13,266 nucleotides of DNA from assembly GCA_002726335.1 (NCBI GenBank), contig PBSR01000092.1:1-13266 (forward strand), in the 5' to 3' direction. The notes below the pieces were generated by a model. It saw nothing but the letters and a program-made list of their open reading frames with translations, did not search any database and was not told where the DNA came from. Below, in pieces: positions 5,882 through 13,101 of this stretch. The DNA is from Gemmatimonadaceae bacterium. GTDB lineage: Bacteria > Latescibacterota > UBA2968 > UBA8231. How positions within the stretch are numbered: the stretch's first letter is position 1; every line of letters starts with the position of its first letter. The position numbers were made by a program, and so were the translations under genes.

Positions 5882-7045
5882 TCAGTCTTTCACCATCGCC
5901 AGGGCCGAGTCGATTTCTCTTTTCACGTCGCTGTCCTGGTCGACCTGCTTCGCTTCGTGCAGTGCCCGCTTCGCCTGCTCGCCGCCGAGTTTGCCCAGAG
6001 CCCAGGCCGCGTGGGCGCGCACCAGCGGTTCTTCTTCGTTCTGCAACACTCCCACCAACACTGGCACAGCCTCGTCGCGCTGACCTGAGTTACCCAGCGC
6101 GACGGCGGCGTTGCGCAGCATGCCTCGGCGCTTGGGGCGTTTTGCTGGGTTTCTCCGGAAGCGTTCGTTGAAGGCGTCGCGGTCCATCCGGATCAACTCG
6201 AGCAGATTCACCGGATCGAGGCCCGCCCGCGCGTGGAAGGCTGGCTCCCGAGTGCTGGCGGACCGGCGGTTCCAGGGGCACACGTCCTGGCAGATGTCAC
6301 AGCCGAGAAGCCAGTCACCCATGCCGTGGCGCAGATCCTCCGGGATGGAACCTTTCAGCTCGATCGTCAGGTAGGAGATGCAGCGCCGGGCGTCGAGCAC
6401 GTACGGCTCGGGGAAAGCCTCGGTCGGGCAGGCGTCGAGGCAGCGCGTACAGCTGCCGCAATGGTCGGTTGCCGGGGCGTCGATCTCCAGGGCCGCCGTA
6501 GTGATCAGTTCGGCAAGAAGAAAGTAGGAGCCGCCCCGGCGGTGGATGAGGACCGTGTTCTTCCCCCACCAGCCGAGGCCGGCACGGGCCGCCAGTTCAC
6601 GCTCGAGCACGGGCGCTGTGTCGACGTAGTAGCGCCCGCTGATGTCGTGGTCCGCCTCGGCAAGGAGAGACTCCCACAACCCGGCGAGACGTGACTTGAT
6701 GAGGTCATGGTAGTCGTCGCCACGGGCATACCGGGCCATGCGCCCGGCGAGTCCGGCGTCGCCGTCAGCCCCTTCGGCAGCACCGGGCGGGTCATAGTAC
6801 ATGCCCAGACAGATGACGGAGCGAGCCCCGGGGACCAGCTGTCGCGGGTCGGCTCGTTTCTCAAGATTGCGTTCCAGCCAACCCATCTGGCCAGCGTAGC
6901 CCTGGGCCACCCAGCGGGCGTTGAATTCTGCCGCTTCGAGAGGATCGGCGCTGGTGATTCCCACAAGATCAAAACCGAGCCTCGTCGCCTCGGAGCGGAC
7001 GAATCGGGTCAGGTCGTGGTCGGCCTGCGACCCGGGCGCAGGCAT
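5882..7045 (-). CDS. queG: Epoxyqueuosine reductase QueG
   Basis: A 387-residue cobalamin-dependent iron-sulfur enzyme that performs the last step of queuosine synthesis, reducing epoxyqueuosine to queuosine in the anticodon of GUN tRNAs. The N-terminal cobalamin-binding part includes FDLVGIT (25-31), GQMGWLERN (52-60) and ARYARGDDYHD (104-114). The proposed catalytic Asp is D142 in VDTAPVLERE, followed by GLGWWGKNT (157-164). Two ferredoxin-like clusters follow: C196, C199, C202, C206 and C249, C252, C256, with a further Cys at 222. Residues 320-387 are HEAT-like repeats (AVPVLVGVLQ, VRAHAAWALGKLG), usual for long QueG forms that bind tRNA. Start is ATG 7045, with an AGTAGG ribosome-binding site overlapping the rseP stop six bp upstream. 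Last gene of the uppS-cdsA-rseP-queG operon; cytosolic. Confidence 0.96.
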   Translation of the reverse strand: MPAPGSQADHDLTRFVRSEATRLGFDLVGITSADPLEAAEFNARWVAQGYAGQMGWLERNLEKRADPRQLVPGARSVICLGMYYDPPGAAEGADGDAGLAGRMARYARGDDYHDLIKSRLAGLWESLLAEADHDISGRYYVDTAPVLERELAARAGLGWWGKNTVLIHRRGGSYFLLAELITTAALEIDAPATDHCGSCTRCLDACPTEAFPEPYVLDARRCISYLTIELKGSIPEDLRHGMGDWLLGCDICQDVCPWNRRSASTREPAFHARAGLDPVNLLELIRMDRDAFNERFRRNPAKRPKRRGMLRNAAVALGNSGQRDEAVPVLVGVLQNEEEPLVRAHAAWALGKLGGEQAKRALHEAKQVDQDSDVKREIDSALAMVKD

Positions 7046-7051
7046 GGTGGC

Positions 7052-8377
7052 CTACTGGAACAGCTCAGCGATGTGGTGGAAGACGAACTGGTTCAGGTCG
7101 TTGAAGGTGACGGCCACCATGATGAAGAGGATGATGACGAGACCGATCTGTTGTGACACCTCACGCTGGCGCACCGAGGGGGGGCGCCGCAGGATCGCCT
7201 CCAGGGTCAGGAAGGTGAGGTGGCCGCCATCGAGAACGGGAATGGGCAACAGGTTCAGCACGCCGAGGTTGACACTGAGCAGGGCCAGGAAGCGGAGGAA
7301 GTACTTCAGACCCATCTGTGCCGTGTCGTCAGCCATCCTGGCAATACGGATCGGTCCGCCCAGTTCCTTGTAACGACTGTTCTCGAATATGCCGCCGATA
7401 AACTCGAGGATCAGGTACGACGACGTATAGACGCTGACAGCGCCCAAGCTGGTGGCTTTCCACCAGCCGATGTCTATGGAGCCGGCCTCAAAGGGCCGGA
7501 TGCCGATCACGCCGATACGTTCATCCTGGCTCACCCGCTCCTCGGGGACGATGGCCGACGTCATCTCGATTCCGTCCCGTTGCCACGCCAGCGCGATGGA
7601 CTCCGCCGGTCGGGCGCTGATCAACTCGCGCATGTCCGACCAGCTGGACACGGCGGTACCCTCGACAGCGGTGATGACGTCGCCACGCTGCAGACCCACA
7701 CCTTCGGCCGGAGTACCGGGATCGACGGAGCCAATCTTCGTCGGCAGCAGGATACTGATGCCGTATCCGGTCTCCACCGCCGCCGGCAATTCGATCTGCC
7801 GCTTGCCGTCGCCGCGCTGCACTGTGAGCACGGCCCCCAGCTCCGGGTGGGCCTCGAGGGCTTTCAGCAGCTCGTAGTCATTGGCGATCGCCTCGCCGTC
7901 GACTTCGAGCACCTGGTCACCGCGGATCAGTCCGGCGACCTGTGCGACAGAATCGTCTTGCGGCGCCACGACGGTGGAGCCCCAGGTGTCGAGGCCCCAG
8001 GCTCCGTAGACGACGACGAAGACAGCGAAGGCGAAGAGGAAATTCATCAGCGGCCCGGCGGCGATAACGGCCATGCGCACACCGACCGACTTTGACGGAA
8101 ACTCCCAGGGAGCGCCGGTGGCTGCCTCCTCGCCCACGTCGGCCATGCCGGCGACCTTTACGTAGCCCCCGAAGGGAACCCACGAGATGCAGTATTCGGT
8201 TTCCCCCCACTCAAACCCGACCATCTTCGGCGGGTAGCCGAGAGAGAATCGCTCGACGCGGATTCCAGCGCGTTTGGCGACGAGGAAATGCCCCAGTTCG
8301 TGCACGAAGACGAGCACGCCCAGAGCGATGAGGAAGTAACCGACGGTGACGAGAAAATCGATGGCGGATGCCAGCAC
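7052..8377 (-). CDS. rseP: RseP-type site-2 intramembrane metalloprotease
   Basis: A 441-residue M50 family protease that cuts membrane-embedded substrates such as anti-sigma factors or signal-peptide remnants. The zinc motif HELGH (26-30) lies in the first membrane helix (about 10-33), followed by the typical VPFGGYVK (67-74) and GPLMNF (108-113). Two PDZ domains follow in the periplasm, about 130-200 and 205-280; the second shows GTPAEGVGLQRGDVI (221-235). A later helix carries NLLPIPVLDGGH (375-386), giving the third zinc ligand Asp383, and a last helix covers 408-425. Two PDZ domains fit RseP rather than the single-PDZ forms. Start is GTG 8377, seven bp after the cdsA stop; only a weak GAG lies upstream. 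dxr, often the gene just before rseP, is absent. A sigma-E-like substrate is not in the window. Confidence 0.95.
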   Translation of the reverse strand: MLASAIDFLVTVGYFLIALGVLVFVHELGHFLVAKRAGIRVERFSLGYPPKMVGFEWGETEYCISWVPFGGYVKVAGMADVGEEAATGAPWEFPSKSVGVRMAVIAAGPLMNFLFAFAVFVVVYGAWGLDTWGSTVVAPQDDSVAQVAGLIRGDQVLEVDGEAIANDYELLKALEAHPELGAVLTVQRGDGKRQIELPAAVETGYGISILLPTKIGSVDPGTPAEGVGLQRGDVITAVEGTAVSSWSDMRELISARPAESIALAWQRDGIEMTSAIVPEERVSQDERIGVIGIRPFEAGSIDIGWWKATSLGAVSVYTSSYLILEFIGGIFENSRYKELGGPIRIARMADDTAQMGLKYFLRFLALLSVNLGVLNLLPIPVLDGGHLTFLTLEAILRRPPSVRQREVSQQIGLVIILFIMVAVTFNDLNQFVFHHIAELFQ

Positions 8378-8384
8378 GGGCAGC

Positions 8385-9203
8385 TCAGCTTTTCAAGAAG
8401 ACGGTGTAGATGAAGGCTACGGGAAAGGCGAAGAAGTACGAGTCGAACCGATCGAGCAGACCACCGTGCCCGGGGATGAGGGCGGGCGCGTCTTTGACTC
8501 CCAGGTCACGCTTGATGGCCGATTCCACCAGATCACCCAGCTGGGAACTGGCAGCCACGAGGAAAAACAGTCCGGCCAGTTCGACGAAACTCCAGCCAGG
8601 CAGCTGTGAATACAGGACCATCGGCAGCAGCCCGCCAACGAGTCCGGACACAAATCCAGCGATCGTCTTGCCCGGACTGATGGTGGGCGCCAACCGCCGC
8701 CGTCCCAGCAGGCGGCCGCCTCCGTAGGCCACCGCGTCGGTGAGCCAGATGGAGCCGAAGAGGGCGACGAGCAGGACGGGTGCCGAGTCGCCGAGGCGTG
8801 CTGACAGCAGCAGCGGGCTCGATCCGAGGAGGGCGATCATGTTGACGCCAGCGAGGGTGAGCAGGGCATTGGCCAGGTATCCCTGCACGCCCTGGCGCAA
8901 GGACACCACCAGCGCCATGAGTGTTGCCGCTGTCAGCCACAGCAGGAACCCACCGTCGGCGCCGCGCAGCTGCAGGTAAGTGCAGGTGCCAAGGGCAAGG
9001 ATCACGCCCACCGTGGTGGCAGGCCGTTGCCCCGACTGGTGCGCCAAGTGCAGCAATTCCCACGTGCCGCGACCGACGATGGCCACCACCAGGGCGAAGA
9101 GGGCCCAGCCGCCGGCCCAGGTCAGTCCGAGGACCACCGGGACGAAGACACATGCGGACAGAATCCGGTGTGCCAGGTTGCTGCCGCCGGATGTGTCGCT
9201 CAC
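8385..9203 (-). CDS. cdsA: Phosphatidate cytidylyltransferase CdsA
   Basis: A 272-residue integral membrane enzyme that makes CDP-diacylglycerol from phosphatidate and CTP, the branch point of phospholipid synthesis. About seven or eight hydrophobic segments are visible. The family signature lies at 228-254: S228, K231-R232, K237-D238, H246-G247-G248, D251-R252 and D254, preceded by APTISPGKT (172-180), which is also characteristic. Length matches the family. Start is GTG 9203, seven bp after the uppS stop; the Shine-Dalgarno is poor, so the gene probably relies on coupling with uppS. Its product supplies CDP-DAG, which could be used with inositol phosphate from the synthase starting at 13102 to make inositol phospholipids; that link is inference. 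Confidence 0.95.
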   Translation of the reverse strand: MSDTSGGSNLAHRILSACVFVPVVLGLTWAGGWALFALVVAIVGRGTWELLHLAHQSGQRPATTVGVILALGTCTYLQLRGADGGFLLWLTAATLMALVVSLRQGVQGYLANALLTLAGVNMIALLGSSPLLLSARLGDSAPVLLVALFGSIWLTDAVAYGGGRLLGRRRLAPTISPGKTIAGFVSGLVGGLLPMVLYSQLPGWSFVELAGLFFLVAASSQLGDLVESAIKRDLGVKDAPALIPGHGGLLDRFDSYFFAFPVAFIYTVFLKS

Positions 9204-9210
9204 GACTCAC

Positions 9211-9984
9211 TCAGGCGCCAAAGCGCCGCTGTCGCTGCTGAAAATCGCGCACCGCCTCGTAGAGATGGTGGCGGCGGAAGTCGGGCCAGAATATCGGCGT
9301 GAAGTAGATTTCGGTGTAGACCATCTGCCAGGGGAGGAAATTGCTCAGCCGCATCTCGCCGCTGCAACGGATCAACAGGTCCGGATCTGACAGATCTGAT
9401 GTATAGAGAGCCTCGTCGATGTCGGCTTCGTCGATAGCGTCGGCGTCGAGATCACCATCGCGGGCCCGTCGAGCCAGGGCGCGACAGGCATCTACCAGCT
9501 CGGTGCGTCCACCGTAATTGAGGGCCAGGTTCAGCCGCAGGCCGGTATTGCCGGCGGTCTCGGCCAGCGCCTTGTCGAGAGCGGTGCGGACCTTGGGTGG
9601 CAGTGCCTCGAGACGGCCGATGGCTGACAGGCGTACGTTGTTGTCGTGCAGCTCCGGCGTTTCGTCGAGCAGGGACTCCTCGAGCCAGTGCATCAGCGCT
9701 GCCACCTCGTGCCGGGGGCGGGTCCAGTTCTCGCTCGAGAATGTGTAGAGGGTGAGGGCCTCCACCTCCAACTGGCCGCAGGCGCGCACGATATCACGCA
9801 CCGACTCGCGGCCATGGCGGTGGCCCTCGGTGATCTTCAGTCCCCGCTCCTTGGCCCAACGGCGATCGCCATCCATGATGATGGCGATATGGCGTGGCAG
9901 CGCCCCCTGGTGACGGAGTCGCTGCTGCAGGTCGCGGTCCTCGACCGTCTGCTGTTCAGGGAGCGATTCGGGGGTTGTTGTCAT
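9211..9984 (-). CDS. uppS: Undecaprenyl-diphosphate synthase (cis-prenyltransferase) UppS
   Basis: A 257-residue cis-prenyltransferase that condenses isopentenyl diphosphate onto farnesyl diphosphate to give the C55 lipid carrier for peptidoglycan and other glycans. Motifs: HIAIIMDGDRRWAKERG (32-48, catalytic Asp38), FSSENW (82-87), LNYGGR (155-160), DLLIRCSGEMRLSNF (202-216) and WPDF (233-236). In the first motif the usual N-G of MDGNGRWA is D-R here, and RTSGEQR reads RCSGEMR. The ATG at 9984 is preferred over an in-frame TTG at 10020, because the predicted promoter (10052-10024) would start transcription near 10017, at or after that TTG. No clear Shine-Dalgarno precedes either. First gene of the four-gene envelope operon. 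Confidence 0.93.
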   Translation of the reverse strand: MTTTPESLPEQQTVEDRDLQQRLRHQGALPRHIAIIMDGDRRWAKERGLKITEGHRHGRESVRDIVRACGQLEVEALTLYTFSSENWTRPRHEVAALMHWLEESLLDETPELHDNNVRLSAIGRLEALPPKVRTALDKALAETAGNTGLRLNLALNYGGRTELVDACRALARRARDGDLDADAIDEADIDEALYTSDLSDPDLLIRCSGEMRLSNFLPWQMVYTEIYFTPIFWPDFRRHHLYEAVRDFQQRQRRFGA

Positions 9985-10023
9985 CGTCTGGCAGGCTGGC
10001 AGGTGGGATGAGGAAAGCAAAGA

Positions 10024-10052
10024 AATTTACCCGTTTCTCCGGTCATGGTCAA
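10024..10052 (-). promoter_or_regulatory. Predicted sigma70-type promoter for uppS-cdsA-rseP-queG
   Basis: On the minus strand TTGACC (10052-10047) is followed after exactly 17 nt by TAAATT (10029-10024). The -35 matches 5/6 and the -10 matches 4/6 of the consensus. Transcription would begin near 10017, leaving about 33 nt before the uppS ATG at 9984. Confidence 0.6.
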
Positions 10053-10076
10053 AGCTGAATTGCTCCCGGCGCATGA

Positions 10077-10105
10077 TTGACAGGATGCCGTGCTCCCGAT
10101 AGCGT
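10077..10105 (+). promoter_or_regulatory. Predicted promoter for the 5-FCL/NIPSNAP/dus operon
   Basis: A perfect TTGACA (10077-10082) is followed after 17 nt by TAGCGT (10100-10105), which keeps the T, A and final T of the -10 consensus. The expected transcription start is about 10112, the first base of the GTG start codon, so the message may be leaderless or nearly so. It lies back to back with the uppS promoter, with -35 boxes 24 bp apart. Confidence 0.42.
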
Positions 10106-10111
10106 GAGCGT

Positions 10112-10711
10112 GTGATCAACCACTGGCAGACAGGCGACAGCAAGCGGTCCCGGCGCCGTCAGGCACGCCAACAGCAGGCCGGCCTCGATCCACGCCAGGT
10201 GGAACGGGACGGTAGCGCCATTCTCCTTCATCTGCAGGCGTCACCTCTCTGGTCCCGGACACGCGTCCTGCACAGCTATGTAGACAGCCTGGCCGGCGAG
10301 GTGGTCACCCGTGGCGCCATCGAGGCGGCCCGTGCCGCAGGCATGCGAGTCATCGTGCCGTACGTGGAAGCTCAGGGCTCGCCCATGCGCCATGCCGAGA
10401 TCGACGGACTGCGGGATCTGCAGTCCGGGCACTGGGGTCTGCTGCAGCCCACGCAGCCACGTTTCATCGAAGAACTGACCATCATCGACCTGATCCTCGT
10501 TCCGGGTCTGCTGTTCGATCGCCGCGGCTTCCGCATCGGCCAGGGGGGTGGCTACTACGATCGGTTTCTGGCCAGTGCCACGGGGGCCACCACCATCGGC
10601 CTTACGTATGACGAGTCTGTCATCGATCGGATCCCGGATGAGGCACACGACATTCCCGTGCAATGGCTCGCCACTCCTTCCGGCGTGCATCCAACAGAAG
10701 GCAACCAATGA
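10112..10711 (+). CDS. 5-formyltetrahydrofolate cyclo-ligase
   Basis: A 199-residue enzyme that converts 5-formyl-THF plus ATP to 5,10-methenyl-THF, recovering folate one-carbon units; cytosolic. The basic N-terminal region KRSRRRQARQ (11-20) corresponds to the conserved K...R start of the family. The signature is at 126-153: DLILVPGLLFD (126-136 region), then GFRIGQGGGYYDRFL (139-153), with the glycine-rich GGGYYDR that binds nucleotide and substrate. The C-terminal HDIPVQWLATPSG (179-191) fits the family ending. Start GTG 10112 is the only suitable one before the conserved region; only a weak GAG is upstream. It overlaps the NIPSNAP gene by 4 bp (ATGA at 10708-10711), so the two are coupled. 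In E. coli the homologue is ygfA/fau. Confidence 0.93.
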   Translation: MINHWQTGDSKRSRRRQARQQQAGLDPRQVERDGSAILLHLQASPLWSRTRVLHSYVDSLAGEVVTRGAIEAARAAGMRVIVPYVEAQGSPMRHAEIDGLRDLQSGHWGLLQPTQPRFIEELTIIDLILVPGLLFDRRGFRIGQGGGYYDRFLASATGATTIGLTYDESVIDRIPDEAHDIPVQWLATPSGVHPTEGNQ

Positions 10712-11016
10712 TTCACGAACTGCGCATCTACAAATTGCACAAGGGCAAGCAGGCTGCCTTTGTGCGTGAGTTCCGCAAGGCCAGATCCTTCATGGGCAAA
10801 TACGGAATCACCTTCGTCGCTGCCTGGGAAACCGATCGTCCCGACGAGTTCGCCTGGATGCGGTCCTTCAAAGACCACAAGGCGCGCGACAAGGCGATCG
10901 AAGCCTTCTACGGCAGTCCTGAATGGCTGAAGCTCGTCGACCGTCTGCGACCGATGATTCAGCGCCGCACGGTGCGCGTCATGAAATCCCTGAAGCTGCC
11001 CGGTTCCGGCCTGTAG
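10708..11016 (+). CDS. NIPSNAP family protein
   Basis: A 102-residue protein made of a single NIPSNAP domain, a ferredoxin-like dimeric alpha/beta barrel fold. Characteristic features are the opening IHELRIYKLHKGK (2-14), the stretch ending VAAWETD with the DEFAWMRSFKDHKAR region (about 36-60), and the later PEWLKLV. The start at ATG 10708 is chosen because it follows AGAAGG by 7 nt and overlaps the preceding stop as ATGA; an upstream in-frame start at 10663 would add 15 residues unlike the family. No catalytic residues can be named; bacterial members have no settled function and some relatives are heme- or aldehyde-related. It is sandwiched between the folate enzyme and dus, six bp before the dus ATG. 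Confidence 0.85.
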   Translation: MIHELRIYKLHKGKQAAFVREFRKARSFMGKYGITFVAAWETDRPDEFAWMRSFKDHKARDKAIEAFYGSPEWLKLVDRLRPMIQRRTVRVMKSLKLPGSGL

Positions 11017-11022
11017 CGTCCC

Positions 11023-12066
11023 ATGGCCCTGGACCACCCTCTCAGAATCGGTGCGATCAGCGTCCATCCCGGCCTGTTGCTGGCGCCGATGGAGGACATC
11101 TCCGAACAGCCGTTCCGGCTCGTGTGCCGGCAGCTGGGGGCGGACCTGGTCTACACGGAGTTCGTCAACGCCGAAGGGTTGCTCAGAGAGGATCCCGAGG
11201 GTCCACGCAGAACGGCCCGCAAACTTGATTTTTCCGACGGGGAACGGCCCCTCGGTATCCAGATCTACGGGGCCTCAGAGCGATCGATGGAAGAGGCTGC
11301 GCGTCGAGCCACCGAGCGCCAGCCGGATCTCATCGACATCAACTGTGGCTGCTGGGTGAAGAACGTCGCTCTGCGGGGCGCCGGCGCCGGCCTGCTGCGG
11401 GATCTGCCGCAGATGCGTCAGGTCGTGCGGCGCGTGCGCGGTGCCACCCACCTGCCGGTGACGGTGAAGACGCGGCTCGGCTGGGATGCGGCAAGTATCC
11501 AGATCGTCGAGGTGGCCCGGATGCTGCAGGATGAGGGAGTGCAGGCGCTGGCCGTACACTGCCGCACCAGGGCCCAGGGACACAAGGGGGACGTAGACTA
11601 CTCGTGGATCCCCAGGATCAAGGCGGCCGTACAGATACCGGTGATCCTCAACGGCGACGTGGTCTCGCCGCAGACGGCGCGCTCCGCCTTCGAAGAGACC
11701 GGTTGTGACGGGGTGATGATCGGCCGCGCCGCGATCCGCCACCCCTGGCTGTTCCGCGAAATCCGCCACTACCTCGACACCGGAAGCCTGCTCCCCGAGC
11801 CTTGCCTGCGTGAGCGTGCCGAGCTCTGCCAGCACCATCTGCGGCTCAGCGTCAGCCACTTCGGCGAACGCTATGGCATGATCAGCATGAAGCGTCATTA
11901 TGCCGGATATTTTCGCGGCATACGTGGCGTCGCCAGGCTGCGCGCCGAACTGAGTGAGCTGGGGGAAATAGCCCAGCTCGAAACGCGACTGCAACAGCTG
12001 GCCGCCGCCGCCGACGACCCCCAGGCGGTGACCGACGCCCCGATGTCGTTGTCACTGCGGCGCTGA
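11023..12066 (+). CDS. dusB: tRNA-dihydrouridine synthase, DusB type
   Basis: A 347-residue FMN enzyme that reduces uridine to dihydrouridine in the tRNA D-loop using NADPH. It has a TIM barrel from about 10 to 250 and a helical tRNA-binding domain from 255 to 330. FMN and catalytic motifs: LAPMED (20-25), IYGAS (81-85), DLIDINCGC (102-110, catalytic Cys110), VKTRLGW (148-154), VHCRTRAQ (178-185), ILNGDV (208-213) and MIGRAAI (232-238). The usual Asn-x-Gly-Cys-Pro is Asn-Cys-Gly-Cys-Trp here, the Pro after the catalytic Cys being Trp111. GRGAGAG-like RGAGAGLLRD (118-127) resembles Bacteroidota DusB proteins. Start ATG 11023, six bp after the NIPSNAP stop, without a clear Shine-Dalgarno. DusB subtype is by overall likeness, less certain than Dus itself. 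Confidence 0.92.
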   Translation: MALDHPLRIGAISVHPGLLLAPMEDISEQPFRLVCRQLGADLVYTEFVNAEGLLREDPEGPRRTARKLDFSDGERPLGIQIYGASERSMEEAARRATERQPDLIDINCGCWVKNVALRGAGAGLLRDLPQMRQVVRRVRGATHLPVTVKTRLGWDAASIQIVEVARMLQDEGVQALAVHCRTRAQGHKGDVDYSWIPRIKAAVQIPVILNGDVVSPQTARSAFEETGCDGVMIGRAAIRHPWLFREIRHYLDTGSLLPEPCLRERAELCQHHLRLSVSHFGERYGMISMKRHYAGYFRGIRGVARLRAELSELGEIAQLETRLQQLAAAADDPQAVTDAPMSLSLRR

Positions 12067-12987
12067 TCAGCCTGTCAAAACCTGGTGCCGCCACTCTTCA
12101 TCCAGGTCATACTGGGCCACAAAAGCCTCGATGAGAGCTCGTACCGCCGGCCCGAAGTAACGTCCCCGGCGCCAGGCCAGGCCGATCTGGCGGTGCAGAG
12201 AGAGGCCGCTGATCCGCACCTGGCGAAGTGTGCCCGCGGTCAGTGATTCGGCCACCGCGACACGGGGGAGGAAGGAGATTCCCACGCCGGCCTCCACCAG
12301 CTTGCGCATGGCTTCGGGACTGCGCATCGCCATTACCACCCGCGGCGAGAAGCCCGCTTCGGCGAAGTGCTCATCGACGATCCGGCGGGACACGGAATCC
12401 GGTTGAAACAGGATGAAGGGCTCGTCGGCGATGTCCGCAACGCGGACGCGCCGCCGTTGTGCCAGAGGATGAGACGGCCCCACTACGAGGGGCATCTCGT
12501 CGCGCAGTACGGCCAGGGTCTGCAGGCGGGGGTGTTCGTACGGCAGCGAGATGATGGCGAATTCCGCCCGGTTGGCCAGTACGTGCTCCACCAGGTCCCG
12601 CGATGTGGGACCGACTTCGATGGCCAGCTCCACCTCGGGATGGCCGACGACGTAATCACGCAGGATCTCGGGCAGCAGGTAGATGACGGCGGCGTCGATG
12701 GCGCCGAAGCGGAAGCTGTCACCGGCCTGTGGCAGACCGCCGGTGACGCGCTCCCGGGCCTCGTCGAGCAGGTCTTCTACCTGCACCGCATAGTCGATGA
12801 GGGTGCGCCCCTCCAACGTCAGCTCCACCTGCCGACCCCGATGGAACAGCCGGACCCCCATCTCCTGCTCGAGCTCGGCGATGGCACTCGACACCGTCGG
12901 CTGGGTCACGTGCAGCTGCCGGGCGGCTGCCGTGAACCCGCCGGTGCGGCTGATGGCGAGGAAGTATTTCAGGTGTTGGAGATTCAT
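12067..12987 (-). CDS. LysR-type transcriptional regulator
   Basis: A 306-residue LTTR. The winged helix-turn-helix is at 1-60: MNLQHLKYFLAISRTGGFTA opens it, recognition helix around VTQPTVSSAIAELEQEMG (27-44), then RLFHRG and LTLEGR. A linker helix (62-85) precedes the periplasmic-binding-like effector domain (about 90-300), with PHYEHP-like SLPYEHPRL (152-160), PLVVGPSHPL (165-174) and GVGISFLPR (234-242). The effector is not predictable. It is divergent from the inositol-phosphate synthase gene at 13102, the usual LTTR arrangement for a target gene, and two LTTR dyads lie over its start codon. No Shine-Dalgarno is evident before ATG 12987. Its stop directly abuts the stop of dus. Confidence 0.95.
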   Translation of the reverse strand: MNLQHLKYFLAISRTGGFTAAARQLHVTQPTVSSAIAELEQEMGVRLFHRGRQVELTLEGRTLIDYAVQVEDLLDEARERVTGGLPQAGDSFRFGAIDAAVIYLLPEILRDYVVGHPEVELAIEVGPTSRDLVEHVLANRAEFAIISLPYEHPRLQTLAVLRDEMPLVVGPSHPLAQRRRVRVADIADEPFILFQPDSVSRRIVDEHFAEAGFSPRVVMAMRSPEAMRKLVEAGVGISFLPRVAVAESLTAGTLRQVRISGLSLHRQIGLAWRRGRYFGPAVRALIEAFVAQYDLDEEWRHQVLTG

Positions 12988-13011
12988 AGAGAACGTCTAT
13001 GGATAAGATAG
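12985..13011. promoter_or_regulatory. Two overlapping LysR-type (T-N11-A) operator dyads
   Basis: CATAG (12985-12989) and CTATG (12997-13001) form a perfect 5-bp inverted repeat with N7 between. The second arm is shared with a further dyad, CTAT (12997-13000)-N7-ATAG (13008-13011). Both fit the T-N11-A rule of LysR-type regulators. The first dyad covers the lysR start codon, so binding would repress lysR; the second faces the inositol-phosphate synthase gene. Confidence 0.5.
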
Positions 13012-13022
13012 CAAAGATTCAT

Positions 13023-13050
13023 TTGTCCGATAGGATGCCAGGCCTAACTT
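13023..13050 (+). promoter_or_regulatory. Weak predicted promoter for inositol-phosphate synthase gene
   Basis: TTGTCC (13023-13028) is followed after 16 nt by TAACTT (13045-13050). The elements match only partly, as expected for a promoter needing an activator. The LysR-type dyads lie upstream from -45 or so, suitable for activation. TAGG-N8-CCTA (13031-13046) is a third, weaker dyad inside the spacer. Confidence 0.3.
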
Positions 13051-13101
13051 CAGATCAGAAGATCCTCGACCTTCCACCGTTCGTTACAGAGGTAGAGCCA
13101 G

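Noticed and set aside
9985..10020. TTG at 10020 as the uppS start
   Set aside because: The predicted transcription start is at about 10017 and there is no ribosome-binding site; ATG 9984 gives the usual length.
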